Of a stretch of DNA of 64,000 nucleotides, positions 43,933-53,073 are shown piece after piece. This stretch comes from Corynebacterium variabile. Its GTDB lineage: Bacteria; Actinomycetota; Actinomycetes; Mycobacteriales; Mycobacteriaceae. The notes under the pieces are model-generated. The model was not told the origin of the DNA, ran no database searches, and worked only from the letters and a program-made list of their open reading frames with translations. Numbering within the stretch: the first letter of the stretch is position 1; the number at the start of each line of letters is the position of its first letter. The DNA lies in NCBI RefSeq assembly GCF_006539825.1, contig NZ_BJNT01000020.1, positions 1 through 64,000 on the forward strand, in the 5' to 3' direction. The translations under genes were made by a program, and so were the position numbers.

Positions 43933-46184
43933 GCAGACTGACCGTCTCACGGGGCACACCTGCACCGCTCGGGGTGACCGTCGACGGGGACGCCGTGAAT
44001 GTCGCGGTGTGGGCTCCGGAGGCGACCACCGTGGAGTTCTGCCTGTTCACGGCGCGGGACGACGGGACAGACACCGAGCTGCGCGTCCCCCTGCCCTGGC
44101 GTTCCGGCGGAATCCGCCACGCCCGCATCACCGGCCCCGGGCCCGGCGACCGCTACGGCCTGCGGGTCGACGGTGTGTGGGACCCGGACACCGGCCGCTA
44201 CGCCAACCACGCCAAGCTGCTCATCGACCCGTACGCGCGGATCATCGAAACCCCGCTGACCTGGCATCCGCTGATGTCCGGCTTCACCGATGACGGGGAC
44301 GCCGACCCACGGGACAGTGCGCCGGTCGTGCCGAAATGTGTGATCCCCGGGGTGTCCTCCCTGTCCTCCCTGTCATCCCGGCCGGAACGCCCCCGGCATG
44401 ACGCTGCCGACCTCATCATCTACGAGTCCCACCTCAGAGGTCTTTCTGCCGCGCACCCGGAGGTGCCCGAGGACCTGCGCGGCACCTATGCGGGCATGAC
44501 TCATCCGGCGATCATCGACCATCTCACCGGCCTGGGCGTCACCGCGGTGGAACTGCTGCCGCTGCAGACCTTCATCGACGACCGATTCCTCGTCAACCGC
44601 GGGCTGACGAACTACTGGGGCTACCAGCCGGTGAACTGGTTCGCTCCCGAACCCCGCTACGCCACGGACCGGAGCGGCGTCACCGCGGACCGGGAACTGC
44701 GGGAACTCGTCGACACCCTCCACACCGCAAGGATCGAGGTCATCCTCGACGTCGTCTACAACCATTCCGGTGAAGGTGACGAACTGGGTCCCACCTTGTC
44801 GCTGCGCGGCCTGGACAACAACGGCTACCACCTCATGGACGGACCCGAGTTCGTCGACGACACCGGCACCGGCAACACTCTCGCCGTCGACCGTCCACCG
44901 ATGCTCCGCCTGGTCACCGACAGTCTGCGGTACTGGGTGACGGACATCGGCGTCGACGGTTTCCGCTTCGATCTCGGCGCCACCCTCGGACGTGTCGGGG
45001 TGGGATCCTCCGCCGGATTCACCCCGGATGCCGCGTTCTTCCGCGCCGTCGCCCAGGACCCGGTGCTCTCGCAGGTCCGGTTCATCGCCGAGCCCTGGGA
45101 CATCGGGCCGGACGGCTACCGGCTCGGCCAGTTCCCTTGGCCGTGGGCCGAATGGAACGACCGGTTCCGCGACGGGATACGCCGGCTGTGGCGTGGGGAC
45201 AGTCCCGGCGTGACCGACCTGGGGTCTCTGCTGCTCGGCTCGGCGGGGCTGTTCGACGGTCCGACACGCTGGCCGGCGGCACCGGCGACCACCTCCGTGA
45301 ACTTCCTCACCGCCCACGACGGCTTCACCCTCACCGACGTGGTCTCCTACAACGACCGGCACAACGAGGCCAACGGCGAGCACGGCAATGACGGCCACGG
45401 CGAGAACTTCTCCGACAATCTCGGGGCCGAGGGGCCCACCGACGACCCGGGCGTGGTCGAGGCCCGGGCACGGCGCGTCCGCGGGATGCTCGCCACGCTG
45501 CTGCTGTCCCAGGGGACGCCGATGCTGCTCGCCGGTGATGAACTGGGCAACGGCCAGGGCGGGAACAACAACGCCTATGTGCAGGACAACCCCACCGGCT
45601 GGGTCGACTGGTCGGGGGTCCACGGTGACCTGCTGGCCTTCACCCGTGAACTCATTGCTCTTCGTCGACGGCTGCCGGTGCTACGTCAGTCGGCGTACCG
45701 CCACGGGCGGCTCCGCGCCGACGGGCACCGGGACGTGGAGTGGTTCCGCGTCGACGGCACCCCGATGACCGACACCGACTGGCACGCGACCGACGGCCGC
45801 CCGGTCGGGGTGATCCTGCGGGGCACGGCGGGGGACACCGACGGCGAGGCGAACTGCGGTGCCGTGGCTCTGGTGGTGAACACCGGCTGTGGTGCCGAGG
45901 TGTCCCTGCCCTCAGGTGGAAGTGGAGGCGAGGGCGGCAGTGCTGAGGAGGGTGTCGGCGGCCCGGTCGGTGGTGACGACAACAGTCGTACCTGGACGCT
46001 CGAACTCGACTCTGCGCGTCCCGGCGTCCTCAACGAGTCACGGAAGCGACCCGACAGGGTGGTTCAGGATGCTGAGACCACCCCCTCGGGTCGTACCGGG
46101 GACAGCACCGGAGAAGGAACCTGGGACGGCACCGGCCCCTACCCCGTCCTCGGACAGTCCGTGGTGGTGTTCTCGGCCGGGTGA
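43929..46184 (+). CDS. glgX: Glycogen debranching enzyme
   Basis: A 751-residue GH13 isoamylase-type enzyme that removes short alpha-1,6 side chains left by GlgP. N-terminal CBM48 (DAVNVAVWAPEATTVEFCLF), DVVYNHSGEGDE, GFRFDLGATLGR (nucleophile Asp), FIAEPWDIG (acid/base Glu), FLTAHDGFTLTDVVSYNDRH and DNPTGWVDWS are present. It is about 60-90 residues longer than usual: the C-terminal region contains a glycine-rich linker and a segment (KRPDRVVQDAETTPSG) that is encoded by a copy of the hairpin repeat (46047-46093). That insertion may have extended the protein. Last gene of the glg operon. Confidence 0.93.
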   Translation: MSRLTVSRGTPAPLGVTVDGDAVNVAVWAPEATTVEFCLFTARDDGTDTELRVPLPWRSGGIRHARITGPGPGDRYGLRVDGVWDPDTGRYANHAKLLIDPYARIIETPLTWHPLMSGFTDDGDADPRDSAPVVPKCVIPGVSSLSSLSSRPERPRHDAADLIIYESHLRGLSAAHPEVPEDLRGTYAGMTHPAIIDHLTGLGVTAVELLPLQTFIDDRFLVNRGLTNYWGYQPVNWFAPEPRYATDRSGVTADRELRELVDTLHTARIEVILDVVYNHSGEGDELGPTLSLRGLDNNGYHLMDGPEFVDDTGTGNTLAVDRPPMLRLVTDSLRYWVTDIGVDGFRFDLGATLGRVGVGSSAGFTPDAAFFRAVAQDPVLSQVRFIAEPWDIGPDGYRLGQFPWPWAEWNDRFRDGIRRLWRGDSPGVTDLGSLLLGSAGLFDGPTRWPAAPATTSVNFLTAHDGFTLTDVVSYNDRHNEANGEHGNDGHGENFSDNLGAEGPTDDPGVVEARARRVRGMLATLLLSQGTPMLLAGDELGNGQGGNNNAYVQDNPTGWVDWSGVHGDLLAFTRELIALRRRLPVLRQSAYRHGRLRADGHRDVEWFRVDGTPMTDTDWHATDGRPVGVILRGTAGDTDGEANCGAVALVVNTGCGAEVSLPSGGSGGEGGSAEEGVGGPVGGDDNSRTWTLELDSARPGVLNESRKRPDRVVQDAETTPSGRTGDSTGEGTWDGTGPYPVLGQSVVVFSAG
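46047..46093. repeat. Hairpin repeat, copy 2, inside glgX
   Basis: Outer stem CGACCCG/CGGGTCG and inner GGGTGGT...ACCACCC, the same layout and outer stem as copy 1, here translated as part of the GlgX C terminus. Confidence 0.7.
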
Positions 46185-46393
46185 GCGTCACCGACGATGT
46201 GCCCGGGCCGACTCCACGCCATCACCCGGACGGACCGGCTGCTCCCGCACCCCCTCCGCCTCACCGTGGATCCGCCCGGTGCCCATCCCGGCGCAGGGGG
46301 CCACGGCGACGGAAGACCGGGGACGCCGCACGGACCCCAGATTCCGCCGGGCTCACACTGCAGGCATTTCGGCCCCCGCCTATTCTGTAGGCC

Positions 46394-47254
46394 ATGAGTC
46401 AGCCTCCGGCCGCGAGCCCGAACCACACGTACGCCGACGACCTCAATCTGGCACTGAACATCGCCAACGCCGCCGACGCCATCACCATGGACCGGTTCGG
46501 CGCCGGCGATCTGGAGGTCCATGCCAAGCCGGACCTCACCCCGGTCACCGACGCGGACACCGCCACCGAGCAGAAGGTGCGCGACCTCATTTCCACCCAT
46601 CGTCCCGAGGACGCCGTCCTGGGCGAGGAGTTCGGCGGCGATGCCGGAAAGGCCGGACGCCAGTGGGTGGTGGACCCCATCGACGGCACCAAGAACTACG
46701 TCCGCGGCGTTCCGGTGTGGGCCACACTGATCTCCCTGCTCGTTGACGGCGTCCCCGTCGTGGGTGTGGTCTCCGCCCCCGCTCTGGCACGGCGCTGGTG
46801 GGCGGCCGAGGGTATGGGTGCCTGGCGTACCTTCAGCGCCGGCGGAACCGACACCGCACGTCGGATGCACGTCTCCAAGGTCGCCGACGTGGCGGACGCC
46901 TCGGTCTCCCTGTCCTCCCTGACCGGGTGGCGGGACGCCGGCCTGCGAGACGAGTTGATCACCCTCACTGACTCGGCCTGGCGGCTTCGCGGCTACGGCG
47001 ACTTCTGGTCCTACTGCATGGTCGCCGAGGGAACCGTGGACGTCGCCGCGGAGCCCGAGGTCAACCTGTGGGACCTCGCCGCACTCGACATCATCGTGAG
47101 GGAGGCCGGGGGGACCTTCACCTCGCTGTCCGGGGTCCCCGGCCCTGACCAGGGTTCGGCGGTCGGCTCCAACGGGCTGCTGCACGATGACGTCCTCGCC
47201 GCGCTCGGCGGCGGCGTCGGCGGCGGGGCCCACGGCGAGACCGGGGCAGAGTAG
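46394..47254 (+). CDS. hisN: Histidinol-phosphatase, IMPase family
   Basis: A 286-residue IMPase-like phosphatase that converts histidinol phosphate to histidinol in actinobacteria. Signatures: [43 protein letters not shown] and [19 protein letters not shown]. This wording ([18 protein letters not shown]) matches the corynebacterial HisN group, and in C. glutamicum hisN also lies near prfB. Here the glycogen operon separates them. A -10-like TATTCT ends 8 bp before the ATG, so the mRNA may be leaderless. Confidence 0.88.
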   Translation: MSQPPAASPNHTYADDLNLALNIANAADAITMDRFGAGDLEVHAKPDLTPVTDADTATEQKVRDLISTHRPEDAVLGEEFGGDAGKAGRQWVVDPIDGTKNYVRGVPVWATLISLLVDGVPVVGVVSAPALARRWWAAEGMGAWRTFSAGGTDTARRMHVSKVADVADASVSLSSLTGWRDAGLRDELITLTDSAWRLRGYGDFWSYCMVAEGTVDVAAEPEVNLWDLAALDIIVREAGGTFTSLSGVPGPDQGSAVGSNGLLHDDVLAALGGGVGGGAHGETGAE

Positions 47255-47269
47255 GTTACCGTGGAAAAC

Positions 47270-48940
47270 ATGACGCCACTCACGTCCCTCCCTGAATGGA
47301 ACGCTCTGGTCGACGAGACTGCGCGGATCCGCAACACCACGCTGCGGGACATGTTCCGCGACGACCCCGGCCGGTCCGGAGACCTTTCGTTCGACTGCGG
47401 ACCACTGCATGTCGACCTGTCGAAGAACCTGGTGGATTTCCCGCTGCTGCGGAAGCTCACCGGTCTTGCCCAGGCCTCGGGGCTGGAGAAGCGCCGCGCG
47501 GCGATGTTCGCCGGCGAGCACATCAACGTCACCGAGGACCGGGCGGTGCTGCACACTGCGCTGCGCATCCCGGTGGACCAGGACCTGTCGGTCGACGGTC
47601 AGGATGTCGCCGCGGACGTCCACGACGTCCTCGGCCGGATGCGTGACTTCGCCAAGGCACTGCGCTCCGGTTCCTGGCGCGGCTCGACGAACCACACCGT
47701 CAAGGAGGTCGTCAACATCGGCATCGGCGGGTCCGACCTGGGCCCGATGATGGCGGCCAAGGCACTGCGCCCCTATCTGACGGCGGGGATCACCCCGCAC
47801 TTCGTGTCCAATGTGGACCCGACAGACCTGATGGAGACGCTCGACGGACTGGACGCCGAATCCACCCTCTTCGTCATCTCCTCGAAGACCTTCACCACCT
47901 CGGAGACCCTGGCGAACGCCCACGCCGCGCGTCGCTGGCTGCTGGGCAGGCTCGGCACCGACACCTCCGACGAGGACGCCGTGCGTGCCGTGGTGTCCAG
48001 GCACTTCGTGGCCGTGTCGACGAACGCCGACGAGGTCTCGAAGTTCGGAATCGACACCCGGCACATGTTCGGCTTCTGGGACTGGGTGGGCGGACGCTAC
48101 TCGGTGGACTCCGCCATCGGACTGTCCCTCATGGCCGCGATCGGACCCCGGGACTTCATGGAGTTCGTCGCCGGGTTCCGCGAGGTCGACGACCACTTCT
48201 CGTCCGAACCGCTCGAGATGAACGTGCCCGTGCTCATGGGCATGCTCGGGGTCTGGTACACCAGCGTGCTCGGCGCGCAGTCCCATGCGGTGCTCCCCTA
48301 CTCCCATGACCTGGGGCGTTTCCCCGCCTACCTGCAGCAGCTGACGATGGAGTCCAACGGTAAGTCGGTCTGCCTCGACGGCTCGCAGGTGACCACGGAA
48401 ACCGGCGAGATCTACTGGGGTGAGCCGGGCACCAACGGCCAGCACGCCTTCTTCCAGCTGCTGCACCAGGGCACCCACCTGATCCCCGCCGACTTCATCG
48501 GTTTCGTCAACCCGCAGGACGACCTGGTCGCCGCCGACGGGTCGACCAGCATGCACGACATGCTGCTGGCCAACTTCCTGGCGCAGACCAAGGTCCTGGC
48601 CTTCGGCCGGTCCGAGGAGGAACTGCGTGAGGCCGGGGTCGAGGAGTCGCTGATCCCGCACAAGGTCATGCCGGGTAACCGGCCGTCGACGACGATCCTC
48701 GCCGACAAGCTCACCCCGCGGGTGCTGGGTGCGCTGATCGCCCTCTACGAGCACATCACCTTCGTCCAGGGCCTGGTGTGGGGTGTGAACAGCTTCGACC
48801 AGTGGGGCGTGGAACTCGGCAAGAAGCGGGCCTCTGACCTGCTCCCCCTGCTGACCGAGGGCAGCTCCCTGTCCGTGGACACCGGCGACGCCTCCACCGA
48901 TGACCTGGTGGAGCACATCAGGTCCCGCCGGGTGCGGTAG
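47270..48940 (+). CDS. pgi: Glucose-6-phosphate isomerase
   Basis: A 556-residue Pgi interconverting glucose 6-phosphate and fructose 6-phosphate. [43 protein letters not shown], the catalytic Glu region ESNGKSV and LGVELGK-like [11 protein letters not shown] are present. The ATG at 47270 is chosen; a GTG nine bases upstream is possible. It follows hisN by 15 bp and connects glycogen breakdown products with glycolysis. The hairpin repeat copy 3 lies about 70 bp downstream and may be its terminator. Confidence 0.95.
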   Translation: MTPLTSLPEWNALVDETARIRNTTLRDMFRDDPGRSGDLSFDCGPLHVDLSKNLVDFPLLRKLTGLAQASGLEKRRAAMFAGEHINVTEDRAVLHTALRIPVDQDLSVDGQDVAADVHDVLGRMRDFAKALRSGSWRGSTNHTVKEVVNIGIGGSDLGPMMAAKALRPYLTAGITPHFVSNVDPTDLMETLDGLDAESTLFVISSKTFTTSETLANAHAARRWLLGRLGTDTSDEDAVRAVVSRHFVAVSTNADEVSKFGIDTRHMFGFWDWVGGRYSVDSAIGLSLMAAIGPRDFMEFVAGFREVDDHFSSEPLEMNVPVLMGMLGVWYTSVLGAQSHAVLPYSHDLGRFPAYLQQLTMESNGKSVCLDGSQVTTETGEIYWGEPGTNGQHAFFQLLHQGTHLIPADFIGFVNPQDDLVAADGSTSMHDMLLANFLAQTKVLAFGRSEEELREAGVEESLIPHKVMPGNRPSTTILADKLTPRVLGALIALYEHITFVQGLVWGVNSFDQWGVELGKKRASDLLPLLTEGSSLSVDTGDASTDDLVEHIRSRRVR

Positions 48941-49007
48941 CGGCGTCCCCCTCCCCTCCTACCTGCTCCCTGCCGGGTGCGTTAGGTCACTTTTTCTCCC
49001 TCTCCCC

Positions 49008-49070
49008 GCCAGGTGCGCGTCGACTGGTTGGTTTCAGCCTCGCTGACCACCCTCTCGGCGCGCACCTGGC
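49008..49070. repeat. Hairpin repeat, copy 3
   Basis: A 12-bp perfect outer stem GCCAGGTGCGCG/CGCGCACCTGGC encloses the same inner sequence as the other copies (GGTTGGTTTCAGC, then TGACCACC). It lies between pgi and the DUF559-like gene. Confidence 0.75.
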
Positions 49071-49233
49071 GTCGTCAGTCCTGCATCGGATCCGGCATGG
49101 CGTCATCCACAAGGGGTGCGACGAACTGAAAGTGAGTTATCCACAGGGCCGGACCCGATTCTCGACAGTTCCGGGATTCCGTGATGTGCTGCGCTGCACA
49201 CATACCGATGCGGGCACCGAACGGAGACACCAC

Positions 49234-50298
49234 ATGCGGAACTCAGGGCGTCAAGAGGGACAGGGCAGATCACCGGGACGGGGCCCCGACCACACACGAC
49301 GGACCATGCCGAGCGTCATACCGGTGAAGCGCACGGCACTCGCGGCGCAGGGCGCGGTCACCGACTGGAAGCTCCGACACGACTTCACTGCCGTCGCGCG
49401 AGGCGTTGTCATCCCCACCCCCGAGGACCATGACCCTTCCGCCTTCGGGGGCTTCGCGGTCGACGGCGTCACCCGGGCCTGGGCGAACCATCTCAACCAT
49501 CCGGACGCCGTGATCGGCGGCTGGCAGGCCGCAGACATCCACGGTCTGGGACCCGACTGGGGCGATTCCGCTCCCGTGCTGCTGCTCGCCGGCCACCGTC
49601 GCAACGGATCACTGATCTCGACGTCAGCAGCGAAAACACCGCTACGTCCGGTTTTCCGCCCTCTCCCTCCGGGATTGGAGACATGCACACCGTGTCCTCT
49701 TTTTCCACAGATGAAAGTGGTGACACCGCCGGTGGCAGCCGTCCAGTGTTTGTGGACCATCCTCAACGGTCGCCACAGCTGGTGGGTCCATGACATCCCC
49801 GACATGTCCAGGGAAGGCCGATGCGCTGTGCAGTTCCTGGACGCTCTCGCGCAGGCCACCTGGATCACCCGGGCGGAGATCCTCGCGGCGTCGAAGGGGC
49901 TCGTCCCGCGCGACATCCTGGCTCCGCTTCTGGATCTCGCCGATGACGGCGCCCAGTCCCCGATGGAGACGGCGATGCGCCTGATCGTCCGGGACCTCCT
50001 GCCGGAACCGTACCGGTGGCAGTCACAGGTCCGGGTCGATCTCCTTCCGGACGCACACCGCGGATGGACCCCGAGAACTCTGCCCGACCTGGGATGCCCG
50101 GAGCTGAAGATCGCCCTGTACTACGACGGGGGTCACCACTCAGAGGGAGCGCAGACCGAGGTCGACTTCAACCAGTTCCATGCCCTGCGTGACCTGGGGT
50201 GGGAGGTGATCCGGTTCACCAAGTCCCATCTGCGCTGCCCGGGAGACATGCGGGAACTCGTCGTAAAGGCGATCAGGAGAGCACTGCAGAACCGTTGA
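49234..50298 (+). CDS. DUF559/VSR-like endonuclease-fold protein
   Basis: About 354 residues. The C-terminal domain (PELKIALYYDGGHHSE; FNQFHALRDLGWEVIRFTKS) has the pattern of Vsr-like DUF559 domains: a strand with Asp, the YDG(G)HH turn, then a helix and the strand WEVIRFT. The N-terminal part resembles proteins often described as AbiEi-antitoxin-like in actinobacteria. These proteins are widespread in this group and their function is not settled. The ATG at 49234 is preceded by GGAGA at good spacing; an ATG at 49306 would remove a disordered Arg/Gly-rich stretch. Confidence 0.65.
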   Translation: MRNSGRQEGQGRSPGRGPDHTRRTMPSVIPVKRTALAAQGAVTDWKLRHDFTAVARGVVIPTPEDHDPSAFGGFAVDGVTRAWANHLNHPDAVIGGWQAADIHGLGPDWGDSAPVLLLAGHRRNGSLISTSAAKTPLRPVFRPLPPGLETCTPCPLFPQMKVVTPPVAAVQCLWTILNGRHSWWVHDIPDMSREGRCAVQFLDALAQATWITRAEILAASKGLVPRDILAPLLDLADDGAQSPMETAMRLIVRDLLPEPYRWQSQVRVDLLPDAHRGWTPRTLPDLGCPELKIALYYDGGHHSEGAQTEVDFNQFHALRDLGWEVIRFTKSHLRCPGDMRELVVKAIRRALQNR

Positions 50299-50357
50299 CC
50301 CCGGGCGCCACGCGCTTCACCTCTCCCCACGCCCCGCTCCGCACCTCCCGGCGCCAC

Positions 50358-50414
50358 AGGTGCGCGTCGACAGGGTGGTTTCAGCGTCGTCGACCGCCCT
50401 CTCGACGCGCACCT
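50358..50414. repeat. Hairpin repeat, copy 4
   Basis: A 13-bp perfect outer stem AGGTGCGCGTCGA/TCGACGCGCACCT with the shared inner sequence CAGGGTGGTTTCAGCG. It lies between two convergent genes, where it could stop both transcripts. Confidence 0.75.
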
Positions 50415-50466
50415 CATCCGGGAAGGGGGCGAGGGCGATGTGGGTGGGGCAACCGATCTGGCGAAA

Positions 50467-51324
50467 TCACTCCGCCTGGCAGACCGGGCACCACCAGATG
50501 ACGCGTTCGAGCTCGCCCTCGTCACCGTCGGCGTCCACCCCGCCGAGGAAGCTCTTCATGATCGGGGATCCACAGCGTCGGCAGGCCTTCTCCGCGCGTC
50601 CGAAGACGTAGTTGCCCATGCCGGGGCGTCGGTCGCCGGTGAACAGGCGCCGCGGTTCCAGGCGGTTCTCCCACATCACCCGACGTGAGAGGTCGAGCAG
50701 GTGCGCGGCGGTGGTCGTGGCGACCTCCCCCGTTCCGACGGGACGCCGTGGGTCGACGCCGCCGAGGAAGCAGACCTCCGCCCGGTACTCGTTGCCGATG
50801 CCGGCGACATTGCGCTGGTCAAGCAGCGCAGCGCCGATGGACCGTTCTGGCCGGTCGAGAATGCGTCGCAGTGCCTCGTCGCGTCCCGAGATGCCGTCCG
50901 GCGGAGTGGACGCCCAGTCCGGGGCAAGGATGTCAGGACCGAGATGGGCGACGACTTCCCCGTACCGGTCTCGGTCGAAGAGACGCACGAAACCCAGTGA
51001 ATGCCCGACGACCTCGATCTCCGGGCCGCCGGCATGCTGCGGTGCGAAGCCGAGCACGACGCGGGCGGTGTGGCCGGGGCGCCTCCACCGGGTGCCGGCG
51101 GTGTGGATCGACCAGACGCCCTCCATTTTCAGGTGGGTGTGCAGGACGCGCCCGCCGATGTCCATGAACAGGTGTTTCCCGTAGGGCCACACCTCGGTGA
51201 CGGTGCGTCCGGTGAGGTCCTCGGTGGCGAAACGGGGGACGCGGATATCGGAGCGGGTGAGTGTGCGGCCGCCCATCCACTGCATGCGGTTGGACAGCTG
51301 CAGGACGGAATCGCCTTCGGGCAT
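50467..51324 (-). CDS. Fpg/Nei-family DNA glycosylase (endonuclease VIII-like)
   Basis: A 285-residue base-excision enzyme. It begins MPEGDSVLQL with catalytic Pro2 and Glu3, has LHTHLKMEG with the conserved Lys, VAGIGNEYRAEVCF in the helix-two-turn-helix region and a C-terminal zinc finger (CRRCG...CPVC). It removes oxidised bases and cuts the abasic site. The ATG at 51324 is required for the N-terminal proline catalyst; a longer open frame upstream would bury it. It resembles actinobacterial Nei2 more than Fpg. Confidence 0.92.
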   Translation of the reverse strand: MPEGDSVLQLSNRMQWMGGRTLTRSDIRVPRFATEDLTGRTVTEVWPYGKHLFMDIGGRVLHTHLKMEGVWSIHTAGTRWRRPGHTARVVLGFAPQHAGGPEIEVVGHSLGFVRLFDRDRYGEVVAHLGPDILAPDWASTPPDGISGRDEALRRILDRPERSIGAALLDQRNVAGIGNEYRAEVCFLGGVDPRRPVGTGEVATTTAAHLLDLSRRVMWENRLEPRRLFTGDRRPGMGNYVFGRAEKACRRCGSPIMKSFLGGVDADGDEGELERVIWWCPVCQAE

Positions 51325-51640
51325 GGGTGGCTCCTCTCTGACCTCCGTCGGTTCAGTCATCCGTCGGTTCCTGCGGTGACCATGTCACCGGGGAGACTAC
51401 TCCACCGCCACCGACGACGACTGCGGGTTATAGGCTTGACGTGGAGGGTCGGTCCGCGGTCATCGCCTATGTGCACTGCAACCTGACGCAGGCGTTCTCC
51501 GGTCAGCATGGGCTCCAGCAGGCCCTGCCCGACTCAGAGCTGCCCCCGACGCCCCGGTCGGCCCCGTCTGAGAATGGCGTCCTCCGGCCCGGGGGGGGGC
51601 GACTGCGCCATGCATAGCGACAGAATGTCACAAGAGTGAG
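51325..51640. other. Non-coding stretch with G9 tract
   Basis: About 316 bp without a supported gene between nei and the hrtB-like relic. A plus-strand open stretch from about 51440 to 51616 reads like a degraded protein end but has no known family. It includes nine consecutive G at 51591-51599, unusual even in this genome. Confidence 0.35.
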
Positions 51641-51976
51641 ATGTCAGTGTTCATCGCCCTACGGGAACTGCGCTCCGCCTGGGGCCGGTTCACCATGATC
51701 GGGGTTGTCGTCGCCCTCGTCGCAGCACTGGTGGGAATGGTCTCCGGCTTCACCATCGGTCTCGGCAACGACACGGTCTCGGCCCTGAGACCGTTCGACG
51801 CGCACTCCGTGGCCTTCGCCACCGGAACCTCGGACTTCAACCGGAGCACCGTGTCCGGACACCTGGACCTGACGGAGTTGTAGGACGCCGCGACCGACGT
51901 ACAGGAGTGGGCCGCCGCTGTTCAGGTCCCGCAGCACCCGACCGCACACGGTGAGCCGTTGACGGCACCGCCGTAA
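51641..51976 (+). pseudogene. N-terminal relic of an HrtB/DevC-like ABC permease
   Basis: The ATG-initiated frame gives MSVFIALRELRSAWGRFTMI and a membrane helix (VVVALVAALVGMVSG) followed by GLGNDTVSAL, matching the first part of FtsX-like export permeases of the HrtB heme-exporter type. It stops at TAG 51881-51883, continues in the same frame with plausible sequence (TDVQEWAAAV) to TAA 51974-51976, then is lost. Intact proteins have about 350 residues. The end overlaps the 3' end of the ferrochelatase gene on the other strand. Confidence 0.65.
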
Positions 51977-53037
51977 TTGGGCACTGTTCCGCAACGGTCG
52001 CCTGCACCTGCGGTGTTCGATACATCGTCAGAAACCACAACCTCATCGATGAGATCGCAGACGAGTTGTGCGAAGGACCGCGTCGGCCCGGGAGTAGCGG
52101 CCCGTCGGAAGCCGATCCCCAGCTCATCGGCAACCTCCTTCGCCTCGGTGTCCAGATCCCACAGCACTTCGACATGGTCCGAAACGAATCCCACGGGGCA
52201 CAGCACCACCGGGCGGCGGTTGCCGTGGCTCACCCGGTCCCGCAGATGGTCGCAGATGTCCGGATCCAACCACGGCACCGACGGCGGACCGGAACGGGAC
52301 TGCCATACCAGTTCCACATCCGCGTCCGTGGCATCTCCGAACGAGGACGCCGCCCGGATCAACCGTGCGGACTCCCGGACCTGACCTGAGTAGAGGTGGC
52401 CATCACCCTGGGCCGGACCTGATTCCCGGTCTGCACGAACCGGCACGGAATGGGCGGTGAAGACAAGATCGGCGTCCACGACCCTGTCGCTGAGGTCACC
52501 CGGGTCACCGAGGGAGCGCCGGGCGTCATCGACAGCGGAGGCGAAAGTGTTGATCAACAGCGGATGATCATGGAACTGCCGCAGCCGTTGAAGCCGGGGC
52601 GGAGTCTTGCCGAGCTCCAGGACCGCCCGGCGGGCTCTGGCTATGTCCTCGTGATACTGGCGGCACCCGGAATATCCACCCCAGGCCGAGGTCGCGAAGA
52701 CGAGCGCGTTACGGATACCGTCGTCGGCCATCCGTTCCACGGTGTCCTCGACCATCGGATGCCAGTTCCGGTTGCCGAAGTAGACCGGCAGGTCACGGTG
52801 ACGTGAGGCGAGTTCGGTCTCGACATGGGCGATGATCTCGCGGTTGAGGTCATTGAGGGGGCTACGTCCGCCGAGCGCGAAGTAGTGCTCACCGACCACC
52901 TCCAACCGGGCGCGGGGTATACCCCGGCCGCGGGTGACATTTTCCAGAAAAGGGACGACGTCCTCGGCCCGCTCCGGACCACCGAAGGAAAGGAACAGCA
53001 GGGCATCGACGGGGTGCGTGTTGACGAGGGTATTCAC
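51922..53037 (-). CDS. hemH: Coproporphyrin III ferrochelatase (HemH/CpfC)
   Basis: A 371-residue ferrochelatase that inserts iron in the coproporphyrin-dependent heme pathway of actinobacteria. It starts VDALLFLSFGGPERAEDV, has VYFGNRNWHPMVEDTV, the metal-binding His in FTAHSVP, and WDLDTEAKEVADELG with the second catalytic acid. A cysteine in GYSGCRQYHED and the C-terminal CAVGCCGT supply the ligands of the [2Fe-2S] cluster known for actinobacterial ferrochelatases. It is followed on the opposite strand by an hrtB-like relic. The photolyase gene lies upstream in the same direction, 36 bp away. Confidence 0.93.
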   Translation of the reverse strand: MNTLVNTHPVDALLFLSFGGPERAEDVVPFLENVTRGRGIPRARLEVVGEHYFALGGRSPLNDLNREIIAHVETELASRHRDLPVYFGNRNWHPMVEDTVERMADDGIRNALVFATSAWGGYSGCRQYHEDIARARRAVLELGKTPPRLQRLRQFHDHPLLINTFASAVDDARRSLGDPGDLSDRVVDADLVFTAHSVPVRADRESGPAQGDGHLYSGQVRESARLIRAASSFGDATDADVELVWQSRSGPPSVPWLDPDICDHLRDRVSHGNRRPVVLCPVGFVSDHVEVLWDLDTEAKEVADELGIGFRRAATPGPTRSFAQLVCDLIDEVVVSDDVSNTAGAGDRCGTVPNYGGAVNGSPCAVGCCGT

Positions 53038-53073
53038 AGATCTTCCTGACGGTAACGGACACAGTTGAACAGG

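Noticed and set aside
46139..48916. 925-residue minus-strand open frame opposite hisN and pgi
   Set aside because: It spans two recognised genes on the other strand and shows no family pattern.
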